A DNA stretch of 64,000 bases from Rheinheimera riviphila. GTDB lineage: Bacteria; Pseudomonadota; Gammaproteobacteria; Enterobacterales; Alteromonadaceae. Within the stretch, counting starts at the first letter, position 1. Every line of letters starts with the position of its first letter. The stretch spans positions 372,001 through 436,000 of the forward strand of contig NZ_SACS01000001.1 of the NCBI RefSeq assembly GCF_004005945.1, written 5' to 3'. The position numbers were made by a program, and so were the translations under genes. The notes under the pieces are model-generated. The model worked only from the letters and a program-made list of their open reading frames with translations. It searched no databases and was not told the DNA's origin. Below, one piece after another: positions 8,302-16,643 of the stretch.

Positions 8302-11300
8302 ATGCAACAACTTGGCATTTATGAGCAATTACTTACCCAGCTGATTGAAAGCCGATTGGATCGTGTACGTTATTACGTTGACGAAAGGCCACTCAGCACG
8401 AACGAAGCTGCGAAATGGCTGGCAAATTTTTTAACGCCAATCTTCGAATACGCCATTGCCGCAGTTCCATCTGGCGATTCGCAACTCTACGATCAAATCG
8501 ATTTGGCCAATAAGCTGTTACTATGGTTAAAACAGCAATTCGCCGAGCAGCAATTCTTTGAAGACAACCTGATTGATTCCCAGGGAAAAATACTCCGCGC
8601 AATCTATGACACACAAAATCCAATCGCAGCAAACCTACACGATTATGTTGCGGGCGTTTTTCCACTCACTGGTCTTCGGCAAAGCGAATTGTTTTGCGGC
8701 AGTAACGCGGGTATCTCGTTAGAAACCGAGTTGAAACGGGAGATATTGTCAGCTGACAAAATCTACTGGCTGGTGTCATTTATCAAGTGGACCGGGATTC
8801 GCATCTTCAGTAAAGAACTCGAAGAATTCACCCAAAGCGGGCGGCAGTTAAAAATCATCACCACGTCGTACATGGGTGCTACCGACGCCAAGGCGGTGGA
8901 ATATTTAGCCCAGCTCCCCAACACCGAAATCAAACTCAGCTACAACACCAATCGCGAACGCTTGCATGCCAAGAGCTACTTGTTTTTGCGAAATACCGGC
9001 TACCACACGGGTTACATTGGTTCTTCCAACCTGTCACATTCGGCATTGACCAGTGGCTTGGAGTGGAATCTCAAAATCACATCTAAAGAGATCCCACATA
9101 TTATTGAAAAATCACTCAACACCTTCGAAACCTATTGGGCGTCCAAAGAATTTGAATTGTTTGACGGCTCTAAAGCCAGCAAAACCAAACTCAGCCAAGC
9201 CTTACAAGCATCCAATACGCAAAAGGAAGAAAACTCGACTTTCTTTTTTGAAGTAAAACCGTACGCGCATCAACGTGATATTTTGGAGCAATTGGCCGTC
9301 GAGCGACAGGTACATGGCCGTTACAAAAACTTGGTGGTTGCAGCGACAGGAACCGGCAAAACACTGATCTCTGCCTTTGATTTCGCTCGGTTTTTAAGGG
9401 CTAAACCGAACGCAACATTTCTGTTTGTTGCCCACCGCGAAGAGATCTTAAAGCAAGGCAGAAACGCTTACCGCGGCGTACTTCGTAACAGTAATTTTGG
9501 TGAATTATGGGTTGGCGGCCAGCAACCTGATCATTATCGACAGTTGTTTGCTTCTATCCAAACACTTAATAGTCAGCTCGATACGTTAAAACTCTCGCAT
9601 GATTACTACGACTACATCGTGATCGACGAAGTGCATCACGTCACAGCACAAACCTATCGTAAACTGCTGGATCACTTTACACCGCAGATCTTGTTGGGCT
9701 TAACCGCCACACCCGAACGACACGATGGCGGTGATGTACTGGCTGATTTTTGCGGCGTGATTGCCGCAGAGATCCGATTGCCTGAAGCGATTAATCAGCG
9801 GCACTTGTGCCCATTTCAGTACTTTGCAGTTGATGACGATACCGATCTTCGCAAAATCAGCTGGGCGAGTGGACGTTATGACGTAACACAGCTGACGAAC
9901 CTGTACACCCACAACAGTAGCCGTTTGCATAAAATCGTGTACGAAATGCAGCGAGTGGTCACTGACATCAATCGGATGCGCGCACTGGCGTTTTGCGTCA
10001 GTCGTGATCATGCCAACTACATGGTTCAGCAGTTTCTGCTAAAAGGGATCAAAGCGGACATTCTAATCAGCGACAACAGGGACGAAAGTATTGAAAAACA
10101 ACAAGCGCTACGAAACGGCACTATCAACGTCTTGTGCGTCGTCAATATCTTTAATGAAGGGGTCGATATCCCTGAAGTCGATACTTTGTTGTTTTTACGG
10201 CCAACGGAAAGTTTAACCATTTTCCTGCAACAACTCGGCCGAGGCTTGCGCTTAGCTGACGACAAACAATGCTGCACAGTGCTCGATTTTGTCGGTAATT
10301 CGCGCCCTGAATATGACTTTGCCAGCAAATTTCGCGCACTGATTGGTCGCAGCAACAAAGCAATTTCCAATGAAATTGAGCAGGGTTTTCCAAATGCGCC
10401 GCTTGGTTGCAGTATTCAACTGAGCAAACAGGCACAGGAACTGGTGTTAGCCAATATCCGACACGCCATTTTTAACGCCGCCCGATTACGCCAAGCAGTG
10501 CAGAATTATTCGCAGCACCATAGCGAGCCTTTGAATTTAATTAACTTTTTGCGCTTCAACCCGACTTTAGACATTCAGGCCTTGTATAAACATCGCGGCT
10601 GGGTGCAGCTGTTGCAGGAAACAAATGCACTACCAAATTACCACCCTACTCTGCCGGAGCTCAAAGTAGCGGAAGCCAACACGGCCGGTTTTTACACAGC
10701 ACCTACTGAAGCACTACAAAAAATGTTTAAACGTGCAATTGTGACGCGGTTTCTGGGCTGTGATGACTACCAGTACTTGCAGTATGTCAGGCAGCTCTGT
10801 CTGGACGGTTTTAACCTAAGTGACCTACAAGACGTTCGCGCACTGATGTGCCACTACGATTTTTGGCAAGCCACAGGACAGGCAGCTGGGTTTGAAAGTA
10901 TAAAGACCAGCTTAAAAGCCCTCTCGCAGCCTGAACTATGCCGTGAACTGGCTGAAGTTTTAACCTGGCGGATGCAGCAGATCAAACATCACCAAGCGGC
11001 AATTGCTGACTTGCCGGATGTGCCACTGCGTTTGCATGCCCGTTATGCACGTGAGCAAATAATTACCGCTTTTGGCGCTACGACATTTGAAAACCGAGTT
11101 GTCGTGCGTGAAGGTGTTTACGTAGTTCAGCAACTTAATATCGAATTATTGTTCGTGACTCTGAATAAAAACCCAAAAGTGTTTTCGCCCAATACCATGT
11201 ATCACGACTACGCGATTAATGAAGCATTGTTTCATTGGCAATCCCAAAACAGCTCACGACCAGACGCAGGTAGAGGTTTGGAATATATCCAGCACAAAGA

Positions 11301-11496
11301 AATCGGCAAACGGCTGTTTTTATTCGTACGCGAACAAAGTGATGACGAATTCGGCAACACCATGGGCTTCGTCAACTTCGGCGAAGTCGACTACGTGAGC
11401 CACACCGGCTCACAACCGATGAATATAGTATGGCAACTCCGCAATCCAATGCCTGACTTTATGTGGCACGAGACTGCGAAGTTAGCGGTGGGGTAA
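8302..11496 (+). CDS. PLD-like nuclease / SF2 helicase / DUF3427 protein
   Basis: A 1,064-residue multidomain protein. A phospholipase-D-type nuclease domain comes first, with the HxK motif LHAKSYLF near residue 220 and GSSNLS about 15 residues later. An SF2 helicase of restriction-enzyme type (ResIII) follows, with Walker A AATGTGKT near 350, DEVHH near 440, LLGLTATPER, and motif VI QQLGRGLRL near 643. The C-terminal third fits DUF3427. Such PLD-helicase fusions are thought to cleave and translocate on DNA and are frequent in defence islands; their exact role is unproven. The ATG at 8302 is preceded by GGAATCTG. The gene stands alone between intergenic gaps and appears intact. Confidence 0.88.
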   Translation: MQQLGIYEQLLTQLIESRLDRVRYYVDERPLSTNEAAKWLANFLTPIFEYAIAAVPSGDSQLYDQIDLANKLLLWLKQQFAEQQFFEDNLIDSQGKILRAIYDTQNPIAANLHDYVAGVFPLTGLRQSELFCGSNAGISLETELKREILSADKIYWLVSFIKWTGIRIFSKELEEFTQSGRQLKIITTSYMGATDAKAVEYLAQLPNTEIKLSYNTNRERLHAKSYLFLRNTGYHTGYIGSSNLSHSALTSGLEWNLKITSKEIPHIIEKSLNTFETYWASKEFELFDGSKASKTKLSQALQASNTQKEENSTFFFEVKPYAHQRDILEQLAVERQVHGRYKNLVVAATGTGKTLISAFDFARFLRAKPNATFLFVAHREEILKQGRNAYRGVLRNSNFGELWVGGQQPDHYRQLFASIQTLNSQLDTLKLSHDYYDYIVIDEVHHVTAQTYRKLLDHFTPQILLGLTATPERHDGGDVLADFCGVIAAEIRLPEAINQRHLCPFQYFAVDDDTDLRKISWASGRYDVTQLTNLYTHNSSRLHKIVYEMQRVVTDINRMRALAFCVSRDHANYMVQQFLLKGIKADILISDNRDESIEKQQALRNGTINVLCVVNIFNEGVDIPEVDTLLFLRPTESLTIFLQQLGRGLRLADDKQCCTVLDFVGNSRPEYDFASKFRALIGRSNKAISNEIEQGFPNAPLGCSIQLSKQAQELVLANIRHAIFNAARLRQAVQNYSQHHSEPLNLINFLRFNPTLDIQALYKHRGWVQLLQETNALPNYHPTLPELKVAEANTAGFYTAPTEALQKMFKRAIVTRFLGCDDYQYLQYVRQLCLDGFNLSDLQDVRALMCHYDFWQATGQAAGFESIKTSLKALSQPELCRELAEVLTWRMQQIKHHQAAIADLPDVPLRLHARYAREQIITAFGATTFENRVVVREGVYVVQQLNIELLFVTLNKNPKVFSPNTMYHDYAINEALFHWQSQNSSRPDAGRGLEYIQHKEIGKRLFLFVREQSDDEFGNTMGFVNFGEVDYVSHTGSQPMNIVWQLRNPMPDFMWHETAKLAVG

Positions 11497-11507
11497 CTGT
11501 TCAATCA

Positions 11508-11694
11508 CTACCACCCCGCCACCTGCAAGCGCTGTTTAATCCCTGCCGACTGGAACTGCAGGCTGTAACCTGCGCAGTTGTAGGCGATGTTGGGCAGGGA
11601 CAGCGCGACTTCGGCAAAGAACCTTTTTTGCTCTGTTTCGCCGTGCCAGGCTTGTTGCCACCAGTCGGTAATTTGATGCCGTTCCAGCTATCGC
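11508..11694 (-). pseudogene. Possible C-terminal remnant of an unknown gene
   Basis: On the minus strand a frame from about 11694 to TAG at 11508-11510 reads LERHQITDWWQQAW, then FFAEVALSLPNIAYNC, and ends KQRLQVAGW. Its composition looks like protein rather than random translation, but a stop immediately precedes it and no start is available. I do not recognise the family. It could be the tail of a gene decayed by rearrangement next to the helicase gene. Confidence 0.3.
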
Positions 11695-12019
11695 ACCAGT
11701 TTTGCTGGTTTCATGGATAGGGTCTTGATATGACGATGGTATCGACACAGAAAAATATCATGTCGAAAAAATTCAAATAAATCGAACAGTTGTACACGTC
11801 CTTACGGTATATCAAGTCGCTTTAAGCAGCGAACATCTGTGTACGAGATGATGGCTGATATCATTCTTCCGCTAACAGGCTTAACATCGAATGTGATTGA
11901 GATGCCAGAAGGAGCGGAGCGCAAAAAGGCAGCATAGCTGCTTGCTGCACCCGCGATTAGAATGTAGAGATAAATAATTGGAACAACAAACATCTACATT
12001 GCTGATTCGAAACCCAATA
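11695..12019. other. Intergenic region, possibly with decayed coding sequence
   Basis: No intact gene is seen. A plus-strand frame ending at the TAG near 11936-11938 (VYEMMADIILPLTGLT, then AERKKAA) has some coding look but no start codon or family match. Confidence 0.3.
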
Positions 12020-12140
12020 AATCACCATTATCAGTTAATTATTTAGAATAACACCCCTTATGCCTCATTTGATCACCGTTACCAGTGATTATATTTGAAA
12101 TTTTTCAAGGCCACTCTATAATCACCAAACATAGTGATTA
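12020..12140 (+). promoter_or_regulatory. hipBA promoter with three phased operators
   Basis: Three copies of AATCACC-N6-AGTGATT-like palindromes occur: 12020-12040 (degenerate right half), 12071-12090 and 12119-12140. Their centres are about 50 bp apart. A good promoter, TTGAAA (12095-12100)-N16-TATAAT (12117-12122), places the third operator over the -10 box and start point. This is the expected layout for HipB autorepression. Confidence 0.75.
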
Positions 12141-12163
12141 ATGACGACAGAGTTCCTCCTATA

Positions 12164-12454
12164 ATGGCAAAGAGAGTCACCGCTTCAGATATGCCGAGTT
12201 CAGCGTTTATCGATAACGCAGAAGTACTGGGGCAACTGATCAAAGCGAAACGAACAAAGCTCGGTATTAAACTAGCCGACTGTGCCGCACTCTGTGGAAT
12301 TGGCATCAATACCCTGTCACGCATAGAAAACGGGAACGCGAATTGCACATTAGCTGCGGCATTCTCTGTCTTAAACGGCTTGGGCATTAAACTGACTTCG
12401 AAAGAGCTGATGCTGATCACGCCCCCATCAAGTGAAGAAGACGAGTGGGTTTGA
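12164..12454 (+). CDS. hipB: HipB-like XRE-family antitoxin/repressor
   Basis: A 96-residue protein (from ATG 12164) with a classic XRE helix-turn-helix, LADCAALCGIGINTLSRIEN, and SGLxxx-type continuation LAAAFSVLNGLGIKL. HipB binds operator palindromes and neutralises HipA. Three palindromes precede it. A GTG at 12134 would add ten residues inside the third operator and is less likely. The stop overlaps the hipA start (TGATG), so translation is coupled. The assignment is firm because of the HipA gene that follows. Confidence 0.88.
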   Translation: MAKRVTASDMPSSAFIDNAEVLGQLIKAKRTKLGIKLADCAALCGIGINTLSRIENGNANCTLAAAFSVLNGLGIKLTSKELMLITPPSSEEDEWV

Positions 12455-13818
12455 TGATAGTGAACACTGAAGCCTTTAACATGAACGCCTATCAACTGCA
12501 TGTCAGATATGGCGATGATATCATCGGCACATTGGCACTGGATAACACCACCAGCCTACTGAAACTTAGCTATACGGCGCAGTGGCAGCAACAGGGGTTT
12601 GCCATTTCGCCTCATCTGCCGCTGAATAATCAACATACTCCAGAAGTCGCCTACAACTATATTGATAACGTCCTACCCGAGGGCGAAGCGCGAAAACTAC
12701 TGGCTGAAAACTTGGGTGTTTCTGAAAAAAATGTTTACTCGCAAGTTCGCGCTATTGGTCATGATTTAGCTGGCGCAATAACCTTTAGGCCTGCTCAACA
12801 GAGCCAATCAGATGAGAGTCTGCCCATTTTCAGGCTACTTGAAGAGCCAGAGCTCATCGCCCGACTGAATATAAAAGAAGAGTTTGGCTTACTCACATGG
12901 GATGACAAACCACGACTCAGCGTGGCTGGTGTACAGGACAAATTAAATGTCTTTCTTGATGAAGCTGGTAACCTTGGCTTTGGTGACGGCTCATTGTGCT
13001 CCACTCATATCCTGAAATTTGAACGAAGAAACTGCCCTAACCTCGTGTTGAACGAATTCTTTTGCATGAAACTCTCAACTGCCGTCGGCCTTCCAACCGC
13101 AGAAGTGGTATTTAGACGATTCGGTTCTCACCCGGCACTGGTCGTGAAACGATTTGACCGCAAATACGTTTCAGAGACGCAAAAAGTGATGAGACGTCAT
13201 GTCATCGACGGCTGCCAAGCACTGAATTTACCAAGAGATCACAAATATGAACACAATCTTGGCGATGGCAGAGACGTTCAACACATTCGGGATGGAGCCA
13301 GCCTGCCAAAACTGTTTCAGTTTTGCAGGGGCATGTCTTCCCCCGTAGAAAGCACACAATGGCTGATCCTCTGGCAGTTATTCAATTTAATGATCAGCAA
13401 TTACGACAGCCACGGCAAAAACGTCTCGCTGTACTTCGATAAGCAAAATACCCGATTTACACCCGCCTATGATTTGGTAAATATCGCAATGTTTCCACAG
13501 TTTAAGCATGTTTTAGCCATGGCAATTGGGGACCAGTTTGAACCGCAGGATATTCATGGCTATCAGTTAGCTGACTTTGCTGAAACCTGTATGATTGATA
13601 AGAAGTTGTTGTCGCGACTGTTCGTCGGGCTTGCAAATAAAGTGATCCAGCAACTCTCTGATCAAGGCTCTGGCAGTATTCTGATCAATCACCTAAAAGA
13701 GCAGCCCGATATCACAGCTGACGATATCCAGTATTTTAAGGTCTTAAGTGAGAATATCATCTCACGAACAACTTATCTAAAAGCACAGGCAGTCGAAATT
13801 CCGTTTATCACTGTTTAG
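12454..13818 (+). CDS. hipA: HipA family serine/threonine kinase toxin
   Basis: A 454-residue HipA-type kinase. The N-terminal HipA_N/Couple domain is recognisable from YNYIDNVLPEGEARK. The kinase has SVAGVQDKL (nucleotide-binding loop, about 157-165), the catalytic loop NYDSHGKNVS (about 315-325) with Asp, His, Lys and Asn in place, and AYDLV as the metal-binding equivalent (about 338). HipA of E. coli phosphorylates GltX and causes persistence. The start taken here (ATG 12454) overlaps the hipB stop; ATG 12481 would also fit. All key residues are present, so it is likely active. Confidence 0.92.
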   Translation: MIVNTEAFNMNAYQLHVRYGDDIIGTLALDNTTSLLKLSYTAQWQQQGFAISPHLPLNNQHTPEVAYNYIDNVLPEGEARKLLAENLGVSEKNVYSQVRAIGHDLAGAITFRPAQQSQSDESLPIFRLLEEPELIARLNIKEEFGLLTWDDKPRLSVAGVQDKLNVFLDEAGNLGFGDGSLCSTHILKFERRNCPNLVLNEFFCMKLSTAVGLPTAEVVFRRFGSHPALVVKRFDRKYVSETQKVMRRHVIDGCQALNLPRDHKYEHNLGDGRDVQHIRDGASLPKLFQFCRGMSSPVESTQWLILWQLFNLMISNYDSHGKNVSLYFDKQNTRFTPAYDLVNIAMFPQFKHVLAMAIGDQFEPQDIHGYQLADFAETCMIDKKLLSRLFVGLANKVIQQLSDQGSGSILINHLKEQPDITADDIQYFKVLSENIISRTTYLKAQAVEIPFITV

Positions 13819-13895
13819 TTTGAGTAACCCGGCCAAAGTGTTTGGCATACAACAAGGCGACCAAACGGCGTAGACTGAATCCCTAAACGCCAAAC

Positions 13896-15017
13896 TCACC
13901 AGCTCATTATCGCCAGTCTTCTTAACAGAGCTTTTTTACCCTGATGCCGGGCAACAAAAAGCTTAAAGCGACGATCAAATTCGGCTTGTTCTGCGTTAAA
14001 CCGATAGGCGCCAGCAAGTTGCTGCAGATAGTCAGCTGCATTGTCGTAGCCACTGGCACAAAACCGTGCCGCCTGTTGTTCAGCCATTTGCCAAATCGCA
14101 TCGCGCTCTTGATAAATCTGTGTCAGCTGTTGTGCTTTTTCAACTTGTTCCGCCGCAAATTTTTTCGCCTGAGCAAGCGCTTGTTCCTGCATGTATTGCT
14201 GCGCGGCCAGCGCTAAATAAGGCGCCAATATTTCCGGCTCAAGCCAATGGACATAAACCGCTTGTGCAGCCGCTTGCGCTTGGCGGGTCATTGCCAGTGC
14301 CTGGCTCAGCGATAACTGATTTTGTTCAAAGAGAGTTGTTAACAACTGATTTTTCTGCAAGTCTGTCAACTGATTGAGCCAGGTCGTCACCTCAAGCCGG
14401 GTCTGCAGGACGGAGTGACTTGGATGGTCTGCCAAGACTAAAGACAGCGCTGTTACTGATTCGAAAGGAACATCAAACAATTTGCCAATGGCTCGTTGGG
14501 GATCCGTCAACTGCTGAAAATCTAAATGAAGCAATGGGATAGGCGCAGGCTGTTGTTTTAGATGCAAAGCTCGTAGCCACATCAGGTAGATTAAACGCCA
14601 ATCTCCTTGCATCAGTTCGGCGCGCAGCAACGCCAGATGCGGGAAAAAATCGTTTGTATCGTCCTCGGTAAAATAGTCTTCGTACTCTTCAATTGAAAAA
14701 ATTAACAATTGCCAGGATTGTGTGTTAACCACATCAATATTGATGTCGCTTTTCGGTAAAAATGCATCGGGAATGGTGCCTGAAGGCAACTTGATGTATA
14801 CATCGATATTGCCCCAATCTGCATAGTAGAGGCCAATATCAAAATTATTCAACATCACATCCGCTGGCCCAGCTTTTAAGCCACTGTAGTGATACCCAAC
14901 CTGAAAAGAGTTTGCCGTAATCTCGGCACGGCTTGAAATGGCTCGTAACGCTGACCGTTGTTTGTTATCTAAGTAACCATCCACACATTCAAACCGATAA
15001 CACTGAAATTCACTCAT
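13896..15017 (-). CDS. Conserved hypothetical protein with coiled coil
   Basis: A 373-residue protein beginning MSEFQCYRFECVDGYL and continuing with RAISSRAEITANSF and DIGLYYADWGNIDVYIKLP. I recall this opening as typical of a widespread uncharacterised bacterial family. The C-terminal third (about 265-340) is Ala/Gln-rich and predicted coiled coil. There is no signal peptide or membrane segment, so it is probably cytoplasmic. It stands alone on the minus strand between hipA and the HigA-type gene. No catalytic motif is visible and I assign no function. Confidence 0.7.
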   Translation of the reverse strand: MSEFQCYRFECVDGYLDNKQRSALRAISSRAEITANSFQVGYHYSGLKAGPADVMLNNFDIGLYYADWGNIDVYIKLPSGTIPDAFLPKSDINIDVVNTQSWQLLIFSIEEYEDYFTEDDTNDFFPHLALLRAELMQGDWRLIYLMWLRALHLKQQPAPIPLLHLDFQQLTDPQRAIGKLFDVPFESVTALSLVLADHPSHSVLQTRLEVTTWLNQLTDLQKNQLLTTLFEQNQLSLSQALAMTRQAQAAAQAVYVHWLEPEILAPYLALAAQQYMQEQALAQAKKFAAEQVEKAQQLTQIYQERDAIWQMAEQQAARFCASGYDNAADYLQQLAGAYRFNAEQAEFDRRFKLFVARHQGKKALLRRLAIMSW

Positions 15018-15112
15018 AAAGCATTTATCACCGTTTTAACTTTGAGACAGGTAACATCTGTCAATGCAGATCCCCAAGCTTTGACTCACAATTTTCAGCC
15101 ATTGCCCTGCGA

Positions 15113-15135
15113 CGGCTTAATCAACGATTAAGCCG
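15113..15135. terminator. Hairpin at the 3' end of the HigA-type gene
   Basis: CGGCTTAATC (15113-15122) and GATTAAGCCG (15126-15135) form a perfect 10-bp stem with a 3-nt loop that includes the last codons and stop of the gene. No T-run follows, so it is a hairpin of uncertain terminator strength. Confidence 0.45.
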
Positions 15136-15463
15136 GAATGCCAAGACCTTGATGCAGTCTCCAGATCATTTTTAACGTCAGTGATCTTTTATAGTTCAGG
15201 ATCTCATAGACACGATTGCTTTTGCCGATCATCGGCTCAAGATCCTTCACTGTTAGACCTTTTCGCTCCATTTCAAACTTGATAGCTTCAACAGGATCCG
15301 GTAAATCCAGCTTATAATGTTTTGCTTCATAAGCTTCAAGCAATGTCACCATTACATCCAACTTTTCGCCGTCTGCGGTATCTGCTTCGGCCATCATCAG
15401 ATTTTCAATTTCCTGGAGTGCCGCACGGTAGTCGGCATCCGTTTTAATCGGTTTGATGTCCAT
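15128..15463 (-). CDS. HigA-type XRE antitoxin, orphan
   Basis: A 111-residue protein starting at ATG 15463 with AAGGAG 6 nt upstream. It reads MDIKPIKTDADYRAAL and later GEKLDVMVTLLEAYEAKHY, then a C-terminal XRE HTH (KGLTVKDLEPMIGKSNRVYE and SLTLKMIWRLHQGLGI). This is the pattern of HigA antitoxins of the RelE-superfamily HigBA type. A higB toxin gene normally precedes it. The 250 bp upstream hold no such gene, so this copy is an orphan or has lost its toxin. It may now be a plain regulator. Confidence 0.85.
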   Translation of the reverse strand: MDIKPIKTDADYRAALQEIENLMMAEADTADGEKLDVMVTLLEAYEAKHYKLDLPDPVEAIKFEMERKGLTVKDLEPMIGKSNRVYEILNYKRSLTLKMIWRLHQGLGIPA

Positions 15464-15716
15464 GAATGCTCCTTCGGCAGTTAAATTGTTTGTATGGCGA
15501 TGTTGTTTTATTGGCTGTGCTGACTTGTAAAAAAACGTATAAGACTCGTCAGAAAAAAGCCTAAAACACCCCAATCTTCATTTTGCGATCTACCAACTCG
15601 AGCGTCGCAATCACAACATCACAACGCTTAACTTAGCCCCAAACTAAGGCTAGCATTTAATCGATGTTCAAGCGCATTAAACAGTATAAAGCTCTTGCGC
15701 CAACGCCTAAAACCCC

Positions 15717-16562
15717 TCACTCCAACTCCTGCCTAACCCGTAAAAACCGCGCAAACCTCGGAAGCCCCTTATTGGTAAAACCGTTATAGCGGTAGGTCAC
15801 CACAGTGCCAATTTTCGGTGGATTTTGGCGCAGCGCGTCGGTTAAACCACTGCCGAGGCCAAACGTTTTGCCTTCGGCGGTTTTTACCACTAAAGCGCCA
15901 ACCATGCCCTGGTATTTGCCTTTGCCCGGGCGGTAGCCGATGACTTGCGCTTCGGTGTCCTGATAACTTTTCAGTTTCAGTAAATCGCTGCTGCGGCCGG
16001 TTTTATAAAGCGCATCCTGATGATGCAGCATCAGGCCTTCGGCGCCTTGTTGTTCCAGCTGGCGCAGTTTTTCCAGCAACTGTGTTTTATTTGCAATCCG
16101 AAATTGCGGGATCAGGGTTAAATATGGGCTGTTGTGTTGTTTGATCAGAATTTGCATCGCGCTGATACGCTCGGTAAAGCTGCCGGGAGCGTTTGGTAGT
16201 TCAAAGATATGGTATTGAATTTTCTGCCATTCGTGGTCTTGTGGCTGTAATTTACTGACGATACTGAAGGTCGCAGCAAACTGATTGCGGCCGATCCAAA
16301 GTTCGCCATCTAAGGCTGTTTTTGGAAAGTCAGCCACAAACCAGATCGGCGCCGCGATGACCTCACCGCCGCGACTGATCAGCTGTTTGCCGTCCCAATA
16401 GGCCCGCACGCCATCGAGCTTTTCGCTGATCCAATACTGCTCTACCGCAATACCTTCGCGGTAGACTTCGGCCAGCAACAAATCAGGTTTACTGGCCGCC
16501 ATCAAGAACAAGCAGCAGAGCAACAGCAGCACACGGCACTTAATTAAATAACACATAAACAC
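15717..16562 (-). CDS. ATP-dependent DNA ligase, exported type
   Basis: A 281-residue small ATP-dependent DNA ligase. The adenylation motif SEKLDGVRAYWDG (KxDGxR) is at about 47-59, ALDGELW follows, and the C-terminal OB part ends near FARFLRVRQ. An N-terminal signal peptide (CRVLLLLCCLFLMAAS) indicates transport to the periplasm, as known for the minimal Lig E type found in naturally competent proteobacteria. Such enzymes lack extra DNA-binding domains, matching the short length. It is preceded by the RND operon on the same strand with a short gap. It may repair nicks in incoming or extracellular DNA; that role is inferred. Confidence 0.9.
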   Translation of the reverse strand: MFMCYLIKCRVLLLLCCLFLMAASKPDLLLAEVYREGIAVEQYWISEKLDGVRAYWDGKQLISRGGEVIAAPIWFVADFPKTALDGELWIGRNQFAATFSIVSKLQPQDHEWQKIQYHIFELPNAPGSFTERISAMQILIKQHNSPYLTLIPQFRIANKTQLLEKLRQLEQQGAEGLMLHHQDALYKTGRSSDLLKLKSYQDTEAQVIGYRPGKGKYQGMVGALVVKTAEGKTFGLGSGLTDALRQNPPKIGTVVTYRYNGFTNKGLPRFARFLRVRQELE

Positions 16563-16643
16563 ACTTTAAGTTAACTTTTAATTAACCAAAAGTGTAGTCA
16601 ATGCGCCGTGTTCGACAAGCCTGAAATTAACGTAAATGCAACA

